From Ailurus styani (Eukaryota; Chordata; Mammalia; Carnivora; Ailuridae): a DNA stretch of 64,000 nt. The notes below the pieces were generated by a model. It did not search any database. It was not told the origin of the DNA and worked only from the letters and a program-made list of their open reading frames with translations. Where the stretch lies: contig LNAC01000032.1 in NCBI GenBank assembly GCA_002007465.1, positions 9,541,218 to 9,605,217 on the forward strand, given 5' to 3'. The position numbers and the translations under genes were made by a program. Below, piece after piece: positions 10,371 through 21,319 of the stretch (the first letter of the stretch is position 1; every line of letters starts with the position of its first letter).

Positions 10371-11555
10371 AAGTTTTCTTCATCTTCTTAAAGCTAATTA
10401 CAAACCAGCACTCTTGTTTATGGGCTAAACTAGGGAGCCGCTTATGTTCATAACTTCTTTTTTGGTTGGCAAAGGCAGAATGGTAGATTACTATTTTGTT
10501 ATGAGCTTGCAAGTTAGTAATTCTCATATCTTTACCATGGTTTTCCTTTGAGAGTAAGGAAATAGTGAAAGTTAACTTCTAAAGTTTTCATTATTTTAAC
10601 AATTCTCAATTAATTTTTATTTTGGGATAATTGTAGATATACAGAAAAAAGGGAATGTCCTACAGAAGAATCTGATAGGTGGGGGAAGCCTGAGAAAGGC
10701 AGGGCGGGGGAAAGGGGAGGGATGGGAATGGGTCATAACAGGAGAAAGAAAGAGACAGGAATAGAGTTAGAAAGCTACAGGTGACTTTGGACTTGAACGC
10801 TTTGCCACTTGAGGTTGATTTTTTTGCATCAAAAAAAAGGGATCTGAGAGGACCAGTTTCATTGTTTTGGCTGCAGAGGGCCAGCATTTGTAAAGGGCAC
10901 AGCACAAAGCTGTCCAATACAGAGCTGCGTTATTATAAATACCACAACCTTCTTCCCCTATGGTCTGCTCCCCAAGCTTTGAAGCTGCATGGATCCTGTG
11001 AAAGCAGAGGTTTCTCCCAATCCCCAATGCCCCCTGCTTCCAGCTACTTTGGTGCCACAGAGCCCCACCCCTCACCCGGAGGGGGGAGGATGCAAGACTA
11101 GGAGGGCCAGTGCAAGGCAGAGCCGGAAACAGGGACGGGAAACCTGAGCTAGCCTCTGAGGCGAGGTCAGAGCAAGGGCATGCCACAAATTAAAGGGAAA
11201 AGGTATGGTGTGCTGCAGCCAGCCTGGGATTGGGGAGACGCAGATATACACCAGGTAACTGTGCCTAGGTCTCCAGTGGAGTCTGAGAGTGTAGGGAGTG
11301 TTAAGGTAGATCTTGAGAGAATTGGCAGGGTACAAAAGCCCAACAAGGAAGTTAGGAACTGCTCCCTCCCTGAACACCAGGAGTGGTGTTCAGTAGTATC
11401 ATGGCTGTGCTTTAGCTATGTGGCAGAGGCTTGGAGGTGTTTCTTGCAACTACATTTGGGCCAGGCGGGGGGCATGGTAGGTGGCATCTTAAGCCCTAGG
11501 TGCTTCTCCTTTGTCACTGTGTTGAATCTGACTTCTGCGGCCCAGTAATGTACTG
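10371..11555. other. unique-looking DNA, G-rich patch
   Basis: There is a G-rich stretch (gcagggcgggggaaagggga) near 10700. Several overlapping frames at 10660-11550 stay open because stops are scarce in G/C-rich DNA, but they conflict with each other and lack consistent splice context. I call no gene. Confidence 0.35.
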
Positions 11556-11559
11556 GTAA

Positions 11560-11958
11560 AATTCATCCTTGTTGTTTGTGAATGGTGATAGTTGAATTTT
11601 ATTTTGGTCTGGTATTCCATTATAGAATAAGCCATAATTTATTTACCTGCTTTATTTTGATGGACACTTGAGTTGTATATGTATTTGGCTTCTTTGAACA
11701 TTTCTGTGCATGCATTTCTCTTGGACATGTTTATAAATGGATTGCTGAGGCTCAGGTGGTGTAACCGTAATTTAGTAGATAAGACCAGAAGTTTCTCAGT
11801 GTGATAGTTTTAGTCTATGTTTCCATCAGTGGTATGAGAGTTCTGGTTGCTCCATATCCTTACAACACTTGGGATTATAATTCTTTTTAAATTTAGACCA
11901 TTTGGGTGGTAATTAGTGGTATCTAATTGGGAATTTAAATATTCATTAATCTATCTAG
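11560..11958 (-). mobile_element. ancient L1M fragment
   Basis: Strongly diverged minus-strand L1 3' region. Landmarks are gtattccattatagaataag, gatggacacttgagttgtat and ggattgctgaggctcaggtg, then tatgagagttctggttgctc. Confidence 0.7.
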
Positions 11959-11959
11959 C

Positions 11960-12480
11960 TGAGGTAGAATTTGCATACAATAAAATCCATCTTTTTCAAG
12001 GTATAGAGTTCCATGAGTTTTGACAAATATGTACAGTCATCTAAAGACCACCACAATCATGATATAAAATGTATCCATCGCCATGAAATTTCCCTCATGT
12101 CCTTTGCCAGTAATTCCCTTCCTCTATCCCAACAGCCATGCAAACACTAATCTATTCTGTGTCCCTATAATTTTACCTTTTGGGGAACGTTATGCAAATA
12201 GCATGTAGCTTTTGGATCTGGATTCCTTTACCTTGCACAGTCTTTCGAAGATTCATCTATGTTGCTGATTATATCGCAGTTCTCTCCCTTTTATTGCTGA
12301 TAGTATTCCATTGTTGGAATATACTACAATTTATTTATCCATTTAACATCTGATGAATATGTGAATAGCTTCAATTTTTTTATCATTATGAATAAAACTT
12401 CTGTGAGCACCTGTGTCCAAATCTTTGTACAGAACTATGTTTTCATTTCCCTTGGGTAGATAACTAGTACAATTGACATG
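11960..12480 (-). mobile_element. ancient L1M 3' end fragment
   Basis: Landmarks are gaggtagaatttgcatacaa, ttccatgagttttgacaaat, gccatgcaaacactaatcta, tagtattccattgttggaat and ttcatttcccttgggtagat. A second L1M piece abuts the previous one; the repeated 'bring-down' motif suggests two insertions or a duplication. Confidence 0.7.
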
Positions 12481-12544
12481 GTCATCTTATATGTTATTTG
12501 CCCTCTGGCATATAAATGACCAAAAAAGTATATCTGGGCACTTC

Positions 12545-12720
12545 AGTATTTCCTGAGTATTTACTGTTGCCAGTAACTGAATTAAGAATATAACATACAT
12601 ACATTATTTAATATACTTACTTACATACAAGACATTTGAGACCCAGAGAAATTGAAACGGTTATACAAGGTCACAGAGTCCTTGTCAGAGTTAGCATTCT
12701 AACTCAGACTTATTGAAATG
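12545..12720 (-). mobile_element. MIR fragment
   Basis: Matches the reverse MIR core: gagacccagagaaattgaaa, ggttatacaaggtcacagag, then gcattctaactcag. Confidence 0.6.
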
Positions 12721-12956
12721 ACACTTATATGCACAATTTCTAGTCCACGCAGGAAGTAAATGTTACTCAGATTCCTGCAGATTGATTGATAATATCACCC
12801 AAAATCAATGATGGATGTGAAAGGGCTCTACAAATGGTAAAGCAATATGCAAAATTAGGTGTTACTATGATGTGCTTAATTTGATTAAAGGCTGCAGATC
12901 ATGCAACCATTCAACAGACTTAGCCACGGTCCAGAATAAGAGCTGTGAGAAAGAAT

Positions 12957-13013
12957 AAATATAAATATATAAAATATATAAATAAAATAAATATATAAAA
13001 TATATAAATAAAT
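12957..13013. repeat. AT-rich satellite-like duplication
   Basis: The block aataaatatataaaatata is tandemly repeated (about 25-bp period) in pure A/T sequence. Confidence 0.85.
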
Positions 13014-13021
13014 ACTTCTTT

Positions 13022-13195
13022 TAGTGATTAAGAGCATGGATTTTATAGTCAAGCAAATTTGATTTTAATCCTGGCTCTGCCTTGTACTAGATGTTAGTTT
13101 TTTAAAAATTAAATAACTTCCCTTGTGGCTAAACCTTCATTGGATAATGGATAATAAAAATTACTGGATAAGGTTTCCATGAAGTATGAAAGAAA
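13022..13195 (+). mobile_element. MIR fragment
   Basis: Landmarks gtgattaagagcatggattt, atcctggctctgccttgtac and attaaataacttccc match the plus-strand MIR 5' and core regions. Confidence 0.65.
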
Positions 13196-13204
13196 CAGGG
13201 TTCA

Positions 13205-14760
13205 AGAAGTAGAAAAAAAAAGATTCTTAAAATTTATATGGAACCACAAAAGGCCCTGAATAGGCAAAGCAATCCTGAGGAAAAATAACAAACCCAGAGG
13301 TATCTACCACACTATCTGGCTTCAAACTACACTACAAAATGAAAATAGTCAAGACAGTATGGTATTCACATAAAAATAGACACATAGATGAATGGAACAT
13401 AATAGAGTATGCAGAAGTAAAATTCCACATATATGGTCATCTGATATTTGAAAAGGGAGCCAAGAACACCAATGGGGAAAGGGTAGTCCCTTCAACAAAT
13501 GGTGCCGGGAAAACTGAATAAACACATGCACAACAATTTCATTGGATCCCAATCTTACATTACTCACAAAAATTAACACAAAATGGATCAAAGACTTAAA
13601 CATAAGACCTGATGCCATAAACTCCCAGAAGATAATGCAGGGAAAAAAACTCCTCGATGTTGGTGCTGGCAATGCTTTTGTAGATATGACACCAAAAACG
13701 AAGCCACAAAAGCAAAACTAGACAAATGAAACTACATCAAGCTAAAAATCTTCTGCACAGTAGAAAAAATTTTTTTAGAATGGGATAATACATTTGCAAA
13801 TCATATGTCTAATAATGGATTCATTTCCAAAATACATAAAGAAACACAATAGCAAAACAAACAAACAAACAATCCAAATTAAAAATGAGCAGAGGACCTG
13901 AGTAGACAGTTTTCCAAGGACAAGACTCACACATAGTCAATAGGTTCAGGAGAAGCTGTTCAACATCACCAATCATCAGGGATATGCAAATCAAAACCAG
14001 GATGGGATATCACCTCACATCTGTTAGCATGGCTATTATCAAAAAGACAAGAGAGAACAAGTGTTGGCAAGGATGTGGAGGAAAGGGAAGCTTTGTGCAT
14101 TGTTGCTGAGAAGGTAAATTGATGCAGCTACTGTGGAAAACAATATGGAGGTGTCTCCAAAAAGTAAAAATAGAATTTCTGTATGAACCAGAAATTCTAC
14201 ATCTGGGTATTTACACAAAGAAAACAAAAACACTAACTCATAAAGATATACTCACACACATGTTCACTATTTACAATAAATATATGCCACTATTTATGAT
14301 AGCCAAGACATGGAAGCAACCTAAGTATCTATTAATGGATGAATATCCGAAAGTGAGATGGATAGATCCAATGGAGTATTTTTTTTAAGATTTATTTATT
14401 TATTTGACAAAAAGAGAGATCACGAGTGGGCAAAGAGGCAGGCAGAGAGAGAGGAGGAAGCAGGCTCCCTGCTGAGCAGAGAGCCTGATGGGGACCTCGA
14501 TCCCAGGACCCTGAGATCATGACCTGAGCTGAAGGCAGAGGCTTTAACCCATTGAGCCACTCAGGTGCCCGATGCAATGGAGTACTATTCAGCCATAAAA
14601 AGAAGGAAATTCTGCCACTTGTGACAACATGGCTGGACCTTGAGGGCATTATGCTAAATGAAATAAGACAGAGAAAGACAAACACTCTATGATCTCACTT
14701 ACACATGGAATCTTCAAACAAACAAACAAACAAAACTGAATCCATAGATAACCAAGAACA
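13205..14760 (+). mobile_element. 5'-truncated L1, plus strand
   Basis: It starts inside the ORF2 C-terminal region (ttcttaaaatttatatggaa) and runs to the 3' UTR (aaccaagaacagattggg). Many stops are present. A minus-strand SINE at 14379-14570 is nested inside with its own duplication. Confidence 0.85.
14379..14570 (-). mobile_element. CAN-SINE nested in L1
   Basis: T-rich start, atttatttatttgacaaaaa, then the head complement gagccactcaggtgccc. The TSD is gatccaatggagta (14365-14378) / gatgcaatggagta (14571-14584), one mismatch. Confidence 0.96.
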
Positions 14761-15115
14761 GATTGGGGCTGCCAGAGCTCCTTCCAGGGTGGTGTAAAAT
14801 CCTTTTAAGGGGTTTCCTCTTAGGGCAGGGGCATATTTTCCCTGCCTGCCTTTCTTTCATTTGTCCTTTATTAGTGTCTTGCACATAGATGCTTTAAAAT
14901 TAACAGCTTGTTGATTGGTTGATAATGTTTCAAGAGTTGACATTAAAATACCTACGTGAGCTGGGCTGACAAATGGTAAATGTGTGAAGTGAATGGAGCA
15001 TGAACCAGATGGAGTTTTGGGGACCAAATAAACTGAGGAATGCAGGACTAGTCTTCAGAGAAAAAATGTAGGCATATCTGCTAGCCTCATTCATTGTAAC
15101 GTATGACAGAAAGAT
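14760..15115. other. no recognised feature
   Basis: Ordinary sequence between the L1 end and a MER5-like fragment. No gene or repeat is recognised by eye. Confidence 0.35.
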
Positions 15116-15117
15116 CA

Positions 15118-15195
15118 GTGTTTTTCAGTGTGGTCCTCACACCCTCTGCATCAGAATCACGTAGGAGGGGAGTGTGTCAAAAGTACAGCTTCTTT
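15118..15195 (+). mobile_element. MER5A-like DNA transposon fragment
   Basis: gtgtttttcagtgtggtcct and ctgcatcagaatcacgtagg match the conserved 5' part of MER5-type hAT-Charlie non-autonomous elements. A short L1-like scrap (agtgttggtgaggatgtgga) follows at 15243-15262. Confidence 0.55.
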
Positions 15196-15345
15196 TACAC
15201 AATCACCAGAACAGGTAAAATGAAAAAAAAATAGATAAAACCAAGTGTTGGTGAGGATGTGGAGCAACTCTCATACTTAAAATGTGCTTTCAACAAAAGC
15301 GGAAATGTAATTAAAATTATTTTTCTAATGTAAGTAAATATTTCT

Positions 15346-15553
15346 TATTTATTTATTTATTTTAAAGATTTTATTTATTTATTTGACAGAAAGAGACACA
15401 GCAAGAGAGGGAACACAAGCAAAGGGAGTGAGAGAGGGAGACACAGACTCCCCACTGAGCAGGGAGCCTGATGCGGGGATCGATCCGAGGACCTTAGGAT
15501 CATGTCCTGAGCTGAAGGCAGATGCTTAAGGACTGAGCCACCCAGGTGCCCCA
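15346..15553 (-). mobile_element. CAN-SINE, minus; first of four clustered copies
   Basis: Tail complement taaagattttatttatttat, middle with acacaagcaaagggagtgag and head complement gccacccaggtgcccc. The perfect 16-bp duplication gtaagtaaatatttct lies at 15330 and 15554. Confidence 0.97.
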
Positions 15554-15569
15554 GTAAGTAAATATTTCT

Positions 15570-15850
15570 AAAGCTAAAAACATCTTAATAGCCTCATTAT
15601 TTACTAGCCTTCCTGGTAAGGTAAAAATGGAACCCAATACAAAATCCCATCTTTTTACAAATGTTTTGTTTTGATTTTTTTGCTTGTTTTAGGTTTCAAG
15701 AACAAAGACAGTAACCTTAAACTTGTCTCTGATTTTATGGCCTAAAAGATTAATCTGGACTTATTGATAACTCAGGTATTACAAACAAAACAAATTTAGG
15801 AAGGAAGGAATCGATTTGCTTAATTCAGGAAAAAGGTGCATTTTAATATA
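15570..15850. other. no recognised feature
   Basis: Short A/T-rich spacer between two SINEs. A pyrimidine tract ending gtttttag-like near 15690 has no supporting open frame. Confidence 0.3.
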
Positions 15851-15854
15851 ATAC

Positions 15855-16052
15855 ATTTTTTTAAAGATTTATTTATTTTATAGAGACAGAGTGTGTATGA
15901 GTGGGGGAAGGTCAGAGGGAGAAAATCTTCAAGCAGACTCCCCTGCTGAATGGGAAGACTGATGCAGAACTTGATCTTACCAACCATGAGATCATGACTT
16001 GAGGAGAAACCAAGAGTCAGATCCTTAACCTACTGAGCCACCCAAGTGCCCC
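15855..16052 (-). mobile_element. CAN-SINE, minus, older type
   Basis: T-run and aaagatttatttattttata, then the head complement ctgagccacccaagtgcccc. The approximate flanking duplication (taatacatttt / ttactacatttt) is diverged. Confidence 0.94.
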
Positions 16053-16066
16053 TTACTACATTTTAT

Positions 16067-16267
16067 TTTTTTTTAATTTTTATTATTTGTATTTATTTTT
16101 GAGAGAGAGAGAGAGCACAAGCAGAAGGGGCAGAGGGAGAGAATCTAAAGCAGACACCACACTGAGCACGGAGCCCCACAGGGGGTTCCATCTCACAACC
16201 CTGAGATCAGGACCTGAGCTGAAACTGGGTCAGTTGGTCGCTTCACTGACTGCCACCCAGGCACCCC
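16067..16267 (-). mobile_element. CAN-SINE, minus, older type
   Basis: The body has a GA-rich start (gagagagagagagcacaag) and head complement gactgccacccaggcacccc. It follows the previous SINE by only about 15 bp, in the same orientation. Confidence 0.94.
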
Positions 16268-16345
16268 AAAACATTTCATTTTTAAAATAGAAGAGATAGG
16301 GGCTCATTTTGAACTGAAATTGAAATAACAATATATATCAGTGTT

Positions 16346-16552
16346 CTTTTCTTTTTTTTTTTTAAGGTTTTTTTTTTTTTAATTTGACAGAGAGAGACAC
16401 AGTGAGAGAGGGAACACAAGCAGGAGGAGTGGGAGAGGGAGAAGCAGTCTCCGTGCTGAGCAGGGAGCCTGATGTAGGGCTTGATCCTGGTACCCCGTGA
16501 CCATGACCTGAGCTGAAGGCAGACGCTTAACTACTGAGCCACCCAGGCGCCC
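16346..16552 (-). mobile_element. CAN-SINE, minus
   Basis: Long T tracts, tttgacagagagagacacag and head complement gagccacccaggcgccc. The perfect 11-bp duplication atatcagtgtt lies at 16335-16345 and 16554-16564. Confidence 0.96.
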
Positions 16553-16564
16553 AATATCAGTGTT

Positions 16565-17635
16565 ACTTTCTTACATGACCTCTATTCCTACATTTCTAAC
16601 CTATGGATACGTTATTCCTAAATTATCACACTAGTTAGTTTTTGTTTTATTATCAGTTTATACCCGAATAAAGTATTTTTCTATTCCCTCTAGATTTATG
16701 TCTTTCTAATGCAGAATGTTCAAATTAGGGGGTCCAAGCCTAATAAATCTTCAGGCAAAAATATTTGCATTTTCCATTAGCCACATAAAACTATATAAGC
16801 AACTCTAATTAATACTCTGATCACTCACTTCTTTACATTGTTTCTCTTATCATCTAGGAAAAAGGGGAGGGATGTAAGTAAGTCTAGAAGGCAGAAAAGT
16901 CTTCATTTCCAGGCATATCTTCCTGAACCAGAGCTCCAAGGATTTTTAAACTACATTCGCGCCTGAGGGCACCTGTTTTGAAAATTCCCATGGTTGATCT
17001 GACGTGCAAGAACACCTTCGTGGATCTCTGAGTGACAAGTGCTGGGGAAAGAGAGGACTCAAAGAATAGGAGTCAGTGCCCATTTTAGGCTTTAGAAGGT
17101 AGGGACTATGAATTTTGCAATTATTGTAGCAGTCCTATTGGCAAAAGAAAAAACAAGTTTTGTAATAATAAGACATGGCAAGTCTATCTAGCTGGAGATT
17201 CTTCTGCTTTCTCTGACGCGGGTTGCACTGACGGAGGGCAGGCCCATGTGCGATGCGGGCAGACAAGCACACGGTATGGTACACATCTGGTTGTGGAATC
17301 TGAAGTGTTCTGTGGCGCTCACAGCCAGGCAGCAGGCCACCCATCCCTGAACCGAGGTGACTCCAAGGAATAGCATGGTCAAGTGAAGCCAGAATTTTCC
17401 TCAGGAAGAGACTTTGGTTTGCTCCAGCACACAAATAATGATCACCTGCACGTGCTGTGGGGTGGGGGCATATGTGTACATATGTGTGTATGTGTATGTA
17501 TGACACAGAGAAATACAAATACAACATTTTACAAATGCTGTGAAGATGAAAAGGATAAGGTGATCAAGAATAATAAATGTTAGATCTATAATTTGTAAGT
17601 GTCTAAAAAATTATCATAATCAAGGGGGTACTTGA
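16565..17635. other. unique-looking DNA without recognised gene
   Basis: The region 17130-17530 keeps a 130-codon minus-strand frame open, but the predicted peptide begins in a GT-rich repeat and has no splice or family support. A small CpG group (gacgcgggttg, gtgcgatgcgggc) lies near 17215-17260. Confidence 0.35.
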
Positions 17636-17637
17636 TA

Positions 17638-17830
17638 GGATTGTGTAATGGATAAAGTAAAAGCTCTCTGGATTCAGGGCACTTGGGTTCAACTCTGGGT
17701 TCAAATCCCATCTTCGTCGGTTAGTATCTCATAGGCTATTTTCCTAACCTCCCTGAATCTGTTTCTCCATCTGTAAAACAAGAATACTATTAACTGCATG
17801 GGGCTATTATCTGAGATTAGATACAGAGCT
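17638..17830 (+). mobile_element. MIR fragment
   Basis: Landmarks tgtgtaatggataaagtaaa, tggattcagggcacttgggt, gttcaaatcccatcttcg and gtttctccatctgtaaaac match a plus-strand MIR. Confidence 0.8.
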
Positions 17831-17853
17831 GTTCTTTTTAAAAAGCATCTGCA

Positions 17854-18048
17854 GGGGCACCTGGGTGACTCAGTTAGTTAAGCTCTGCCTTTGGCTCAGG
17901 TCATGATCCTGGGGTCCTGGGATCGAGCCCCACATCTGGCTCTCTCCTCAGCGGGGAGTCTGCTTCTCCCTCTCCTTCTGCCTGGTACTCCCCCTGCTTG
18001 TGCTCTCTGTCAAATAAATAAACAAAATATTTTTAAAAAAATAAAATA
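17854..18048 (+). mobile_element. CAN-SINE
   Basis: Head ggggcacctgggtgactcag and tail caaataaataaacaaaatat. Diverged duplications aaaagcatctgca / aaaaccgtctaca suggest an older insertion at the MIR edge. Confidence 0.94.
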
Positions 18049-18341
18049 AAAACCGTCTACAAAGAGTCTTGGTTTGTCCATATCATAATGCTCTGCGAAT
18101 GAAATGTTCTGGAAGCCTTATGCACTAATTGCCTCCATTTTTATATTACAGTGGTAAAGTTGCATTTCCATTTTCAAGGATTATGAAGGAGTATGGACAA
18201 GGAGTATGAAGTCTCTCAAGAAAACTATCCTGAATTTTTTAATCTAGTCATACTACTTACCAATTACAATTAATTTTTTTAATTCTTCCACTGAAACCAA
18301 ATCTGAACTATTCTCAACAAGATTCAAGATAACTCAGCCTA

Positions 18342-18543
18342 ACGGGGCGCCTGGGTGGCTCAGTGGGTTAAAGCCACTGCCTTCGGCTCAGGTCATGATC
18401 TCAGGGTCCTGGGATCAAGGCCCGCATCGGGCTCTCTGCTCAGCAGGGAGCCTGCTTCCTCCTCTCTCTCTGCCTGCCTCTCTGCCTACTTGTAATCTCT
18501 CTCTCTGTGTCAAATGAATAAATAAAATCTTTAAAAAAAAAAA
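18342..18543 (+). mobile_element. young CAN-SINE, perfect TSD
   Basis: Full-length copy close to the mustelid-type consensus, with the perfect 16-bp duplication aagataactcagccta at 18326 and 18544. The tail carries the acttgtaatctctctctctg variant. Confidence 0.97.
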
Positions 18544-18559
18544 AAGATAACTCAGCCTA

Positions 18560-18990
18560 TCACTCCTAGATTACACAAACTTTCTATTCAGTCAGAGCCC
18601 CTATTTAGCTACATCCATCAATACCAGATTTACCACATCCTAAAATTCTTCCTCACCACTGGCAGCCTCAGATCCCGGTATAGCTTCTTCACACTTGGCC
18701 ACCTCTGGATTCTTTTTTCCTGTGTGCTCTCTCTAGCTGGTGTTTGCCTCTGAAAAAACAGTATCTTCTAATTGAGTTTACTAAAAGAAGGGATCTGTTG
18801 CATTATTTCATGCTATTGATATCTATAATTGTAATGACACTAGACATTTCTTCACAGCATTCAGAAAATAACTTGATAAAAATGAAAATTTACAAATGGA
18901 TGAAAGATGGAAAGAAGAAATACATTTTACAGAACAGCATGTTCGATGTAGTTTCCAAACTGATCTATGTCTTAAGAATAAAGTTCTTTA
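18560..18990. other. no recognised feature
   Basis: Spacer between two young SINEs. A plus-strand frame at 18744-19031 runs into the SINE and is not credible as a gene. Confidence 0.3.
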
Positions 18991-19004
18991 AAGTTATTAA
19001 AGGA

Positions 19005-19220
19005 GGGCGCCTGGGTGGCTCAGTGGGTTAAAGCCTCTGCCTTCGGCTCAGGTCATGATCTCAGGGTCCTGGGATAGAGGTCCCCATCGGGACCGCTGAG
19101 CAGGGAGCCTGCTTCCCCCTCTCTCTCTGCCTGCCTCTCTGCCTCCTTGTGATCTCTCTCCCTCTGTGAAATAAATAAATAAAATCTTTTAAAAAAATAA
19201 ATAAAAATAATTTGAAAAAA
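19005..19220 (+). mobile_element. young CAN-SINE, perfect TSD
   Basis: Head gggcgcctgggtggctcag and a tail extended by an A/T-rich run. The 15-bp duplication aaagttattaaagga is perfect at 18990-19004 and 19221-19235. Its tail variant is ccttgtgatctctctccctc. Confidence 0.97.
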
Positions 19221-19344
19221 AAAGTTATTAAAGGAGAAGTCTAAAATCAGGAGATGTATAAGTTACTAATATGCAGCCAACAAGTTTTCAGGTACGCCAC
19301 ATTGCAAGGTACACAATTATAAAATACTTATCCACTAATTCAAC

Positions 19345-19905
19345 GAACACTTACGGGGCGTCTCTTGTACCAGCTCCGCACAGTCGTTCCCATTCCGTGC
19401 AAGATGGCGCACGGGACAGCACTTCCTAGGATTCGAAGCGAGTGGTTTTGAACCGAAGATGTCCTCGGTGCTAATTTATGCAGCAGAGAGGTGGTAAAAC
19501 ACAGTGGTTAAAAGAACGGGCTTTGGAGTCAGGCAAACTTGGATTTGTCCCGCTTCCTGCACTAGTTACGTGATTTGGAATCTGGTGACTTCACGGCTGA
19601 GGCTTTAGTCTTCTTTACTGTTGGTTGTAGATCACAAAACTACCAGCCTCAGAGATTTTTTAGGACTCTGCGTGATAATGCACAGTATCTGGAATGTGGT
19701 GAACGTGCTATAAATGCTTTTTAAAAATGTAAGAGTAGCTTTTCTCGTGGAAGTACCCAAGCTTTTCTCGCGGAAAGGTGCTCTGTGATTGTTGGGAGGG
19801 GCGGGGAGGGGAGGGCGGGGCTGGAGCTCCCCGTCCCCGCTCAGTTCGGATAGCTTAGAGATCTCGCCGGTGGTTTCGTTCCAGGTGTCTCTCCCTTCCG
19901 CAATT
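19345..19905. promoter_or_regulatory. CpG- and GC-box-rich patch, promoter-like
   Basis: CpG dinucleotides cluster at 19345-19470 (about 13 counted) and 19740-19880 (about 12 counted), in a window otherwise very poor in CpG. A block at 19794-19821 holds overlapping GC boxes (gggcgggg, gggcggggc). A YY1-like motif caagatggcgc lies at 19400-19410. The middle (19489-19735) is a MIR. No neighbouring exon is clear, so promoter or enhancer activity is inference. Confidence 0.45.
19489..19735 (+). mobile_element. MIR element within CpG-rich patch
   Basis: acagtggttaaaagaacggg, ctttggagtcaggcaaac and ttggaatctggtgacttca match MIR; the 3' part includes gcacagtatctggaatgtgg. It is one of the better preserved MIRs in the window. 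Confidence 0.8.
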
Positions 19906-20350
19906 ATCTGTGAAAGAAATCATCTCTTCCTCCCATACCTCCATTAAAACAACACTCAACAAACCCAGCTCCATACACCACCCACCCTCCAACAAGGCAA
20001 TAAGCTACTAATTAAACATGTCATTTGTAAGTAACCTATTGAGATGTAGGTTTCTAAATTCCATTGAAATTGGCCTGCTTCTCAAAAACTAACTCACAAA
20101 AGTTTGGTGTTTGCCTTGGGAAGCGAAGGGGATTTGCATGTTTCCCCACTGACTTGAGTGAAGATTAAGCCAAGAGGGGTTGGAGGAGATATAGAGAACA
20201 GATGCTGAACTTGCAGCCAGGCCTGGGCAGATCACCATCGTTCAAGGACAATTCTAGGCATTAGCCAGATCCCCAGGAAATTTAGGAGGAGGTAAAGGTG
20301 TCCAATATAGAAGGTTATATCCAAGCAAATAAATCACAGAATGGCTCTAA
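19906..20350. other. no recognised feature
   Basis: Downstream flank of the CpG-rich patch. No repeat or coding signal is recognised by eye. Confidence 0.3.
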
Positions 20351-20354
20351 AGAT

Positions 20355-20580
20355 CCAAAATAATGCCCAATATTTAGACTACAGATGTTCACAGCAGTGC
20401 TGATTTTTATAGCAAAAACCTGGAAACTATATAACTGAAATGTAAGAGAATGGATTAAATATTTGTAGGTAAAGCTATAGAGTAATATACAACAACATGG
20501 AAAATACTAATTATTATTACATGAAAAGAGCATAGAACAGAGAATAGCAGAGTGTTTTTCATTTTTTAAAAATATTTGTG
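20355..20580 (+). mobile_element. ancient L1M 3' fragment
   Basis: cagatgttcacagcagtgct, tatagcaaaaacctggaaac, agagaatggattaaatattt and tatacaacaacatggaaaat match the 3' region of old mammalian L1. Confidence 0.7.
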
Positions 20581-20904
20581 CAACCCAGATCGCCTCAAAT
20601 TCCCTAAACTTCAGGGCCACCCTTCAAAATAATAATCACTGCTATTTCTATTCCATTAAATGGTCAAGAAGTCTAAACTATTTTGCCAGTTTCCTTTCCA
20701 TCTGGGGGTCACCAGGTAATTCTAAAACTGCTTCACAAATGATTCCTGATTTTTCCTTGTTTCTCTAGCTAGCCCTTCCCCTCACCCCAGGCTGCTGCTC
20801 AGGGCTCCTCTCCAGATCACTTCCTGCCACTGCCTGCAGACCGGAGCCCTCCCAGTATTCTCTGGCCCCAAGTGCAATACAGACACTTCTAGAACTAACT
20901 AAAA

Positions 20905-21115
20905 CGTGATCATTATCACACTTTCTATGGACCAACTTCTCTTCTAAGCACTTTATATTTATTCTTCACAAAGCCTCAGAGGATGGTGTTGTTATTTACA
21001 TTGTTTTACAGATGAGAAAGAACATCAAAGCAGCAAAGTTTTCTCTAACTTTGTCACACAACTAGAAAATATCTACATCAGAATTCATATCCGGGTATTC
21101 TGGCTCAAAGGCTCC
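20905..21115 (-). mobile_element. MIR fragment
   Basis: ctaagcactttatatttatt, ttttacagatgagaaagaac, ctttgtcacacaactagaaa and ggctcaaaggctccgctctt match the reverse MIR. Confidence 0.75.
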
Positions 21116-21288
21116 GCTCTTATCTAAGAAGCTAGCCTGTCTTACTAATTCTCCAGTGCACAGCAAGGAGGTGGTAACGATCCACAAAACATGGCTGACG
21201 AGTGGGGAAGAACAGGAGAGAGCTGAATTGAGGAAAACAAAGCTGAATTTGGCATTTCATGACTCCTTGATGACATCTCGCCATGTCT

Positions 21289-21310
21289 ACACACACACAC
21301 ACACACACAC
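21289..21310. repeat. (AC)n microsatellite
   Basis: About 11 AC units, followed by degenerate CA-rich sequence to 21345. Confidence 0.9.
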
Positions 21311-21319
21311 GCATAAATG

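Noticed and set aside
10660..11548. Cluster of 85-139-codon frames on both strands
   Set aside because: Mutually overlapping frames on opposite strands with no shared exon structure; explained by base composition.
17135..17527. 130-codon minus-strand frame
   Set aside because: It begins in a GT-rich simple repeat, has no splice sites or family resemblance, and is within the length expected by chance.
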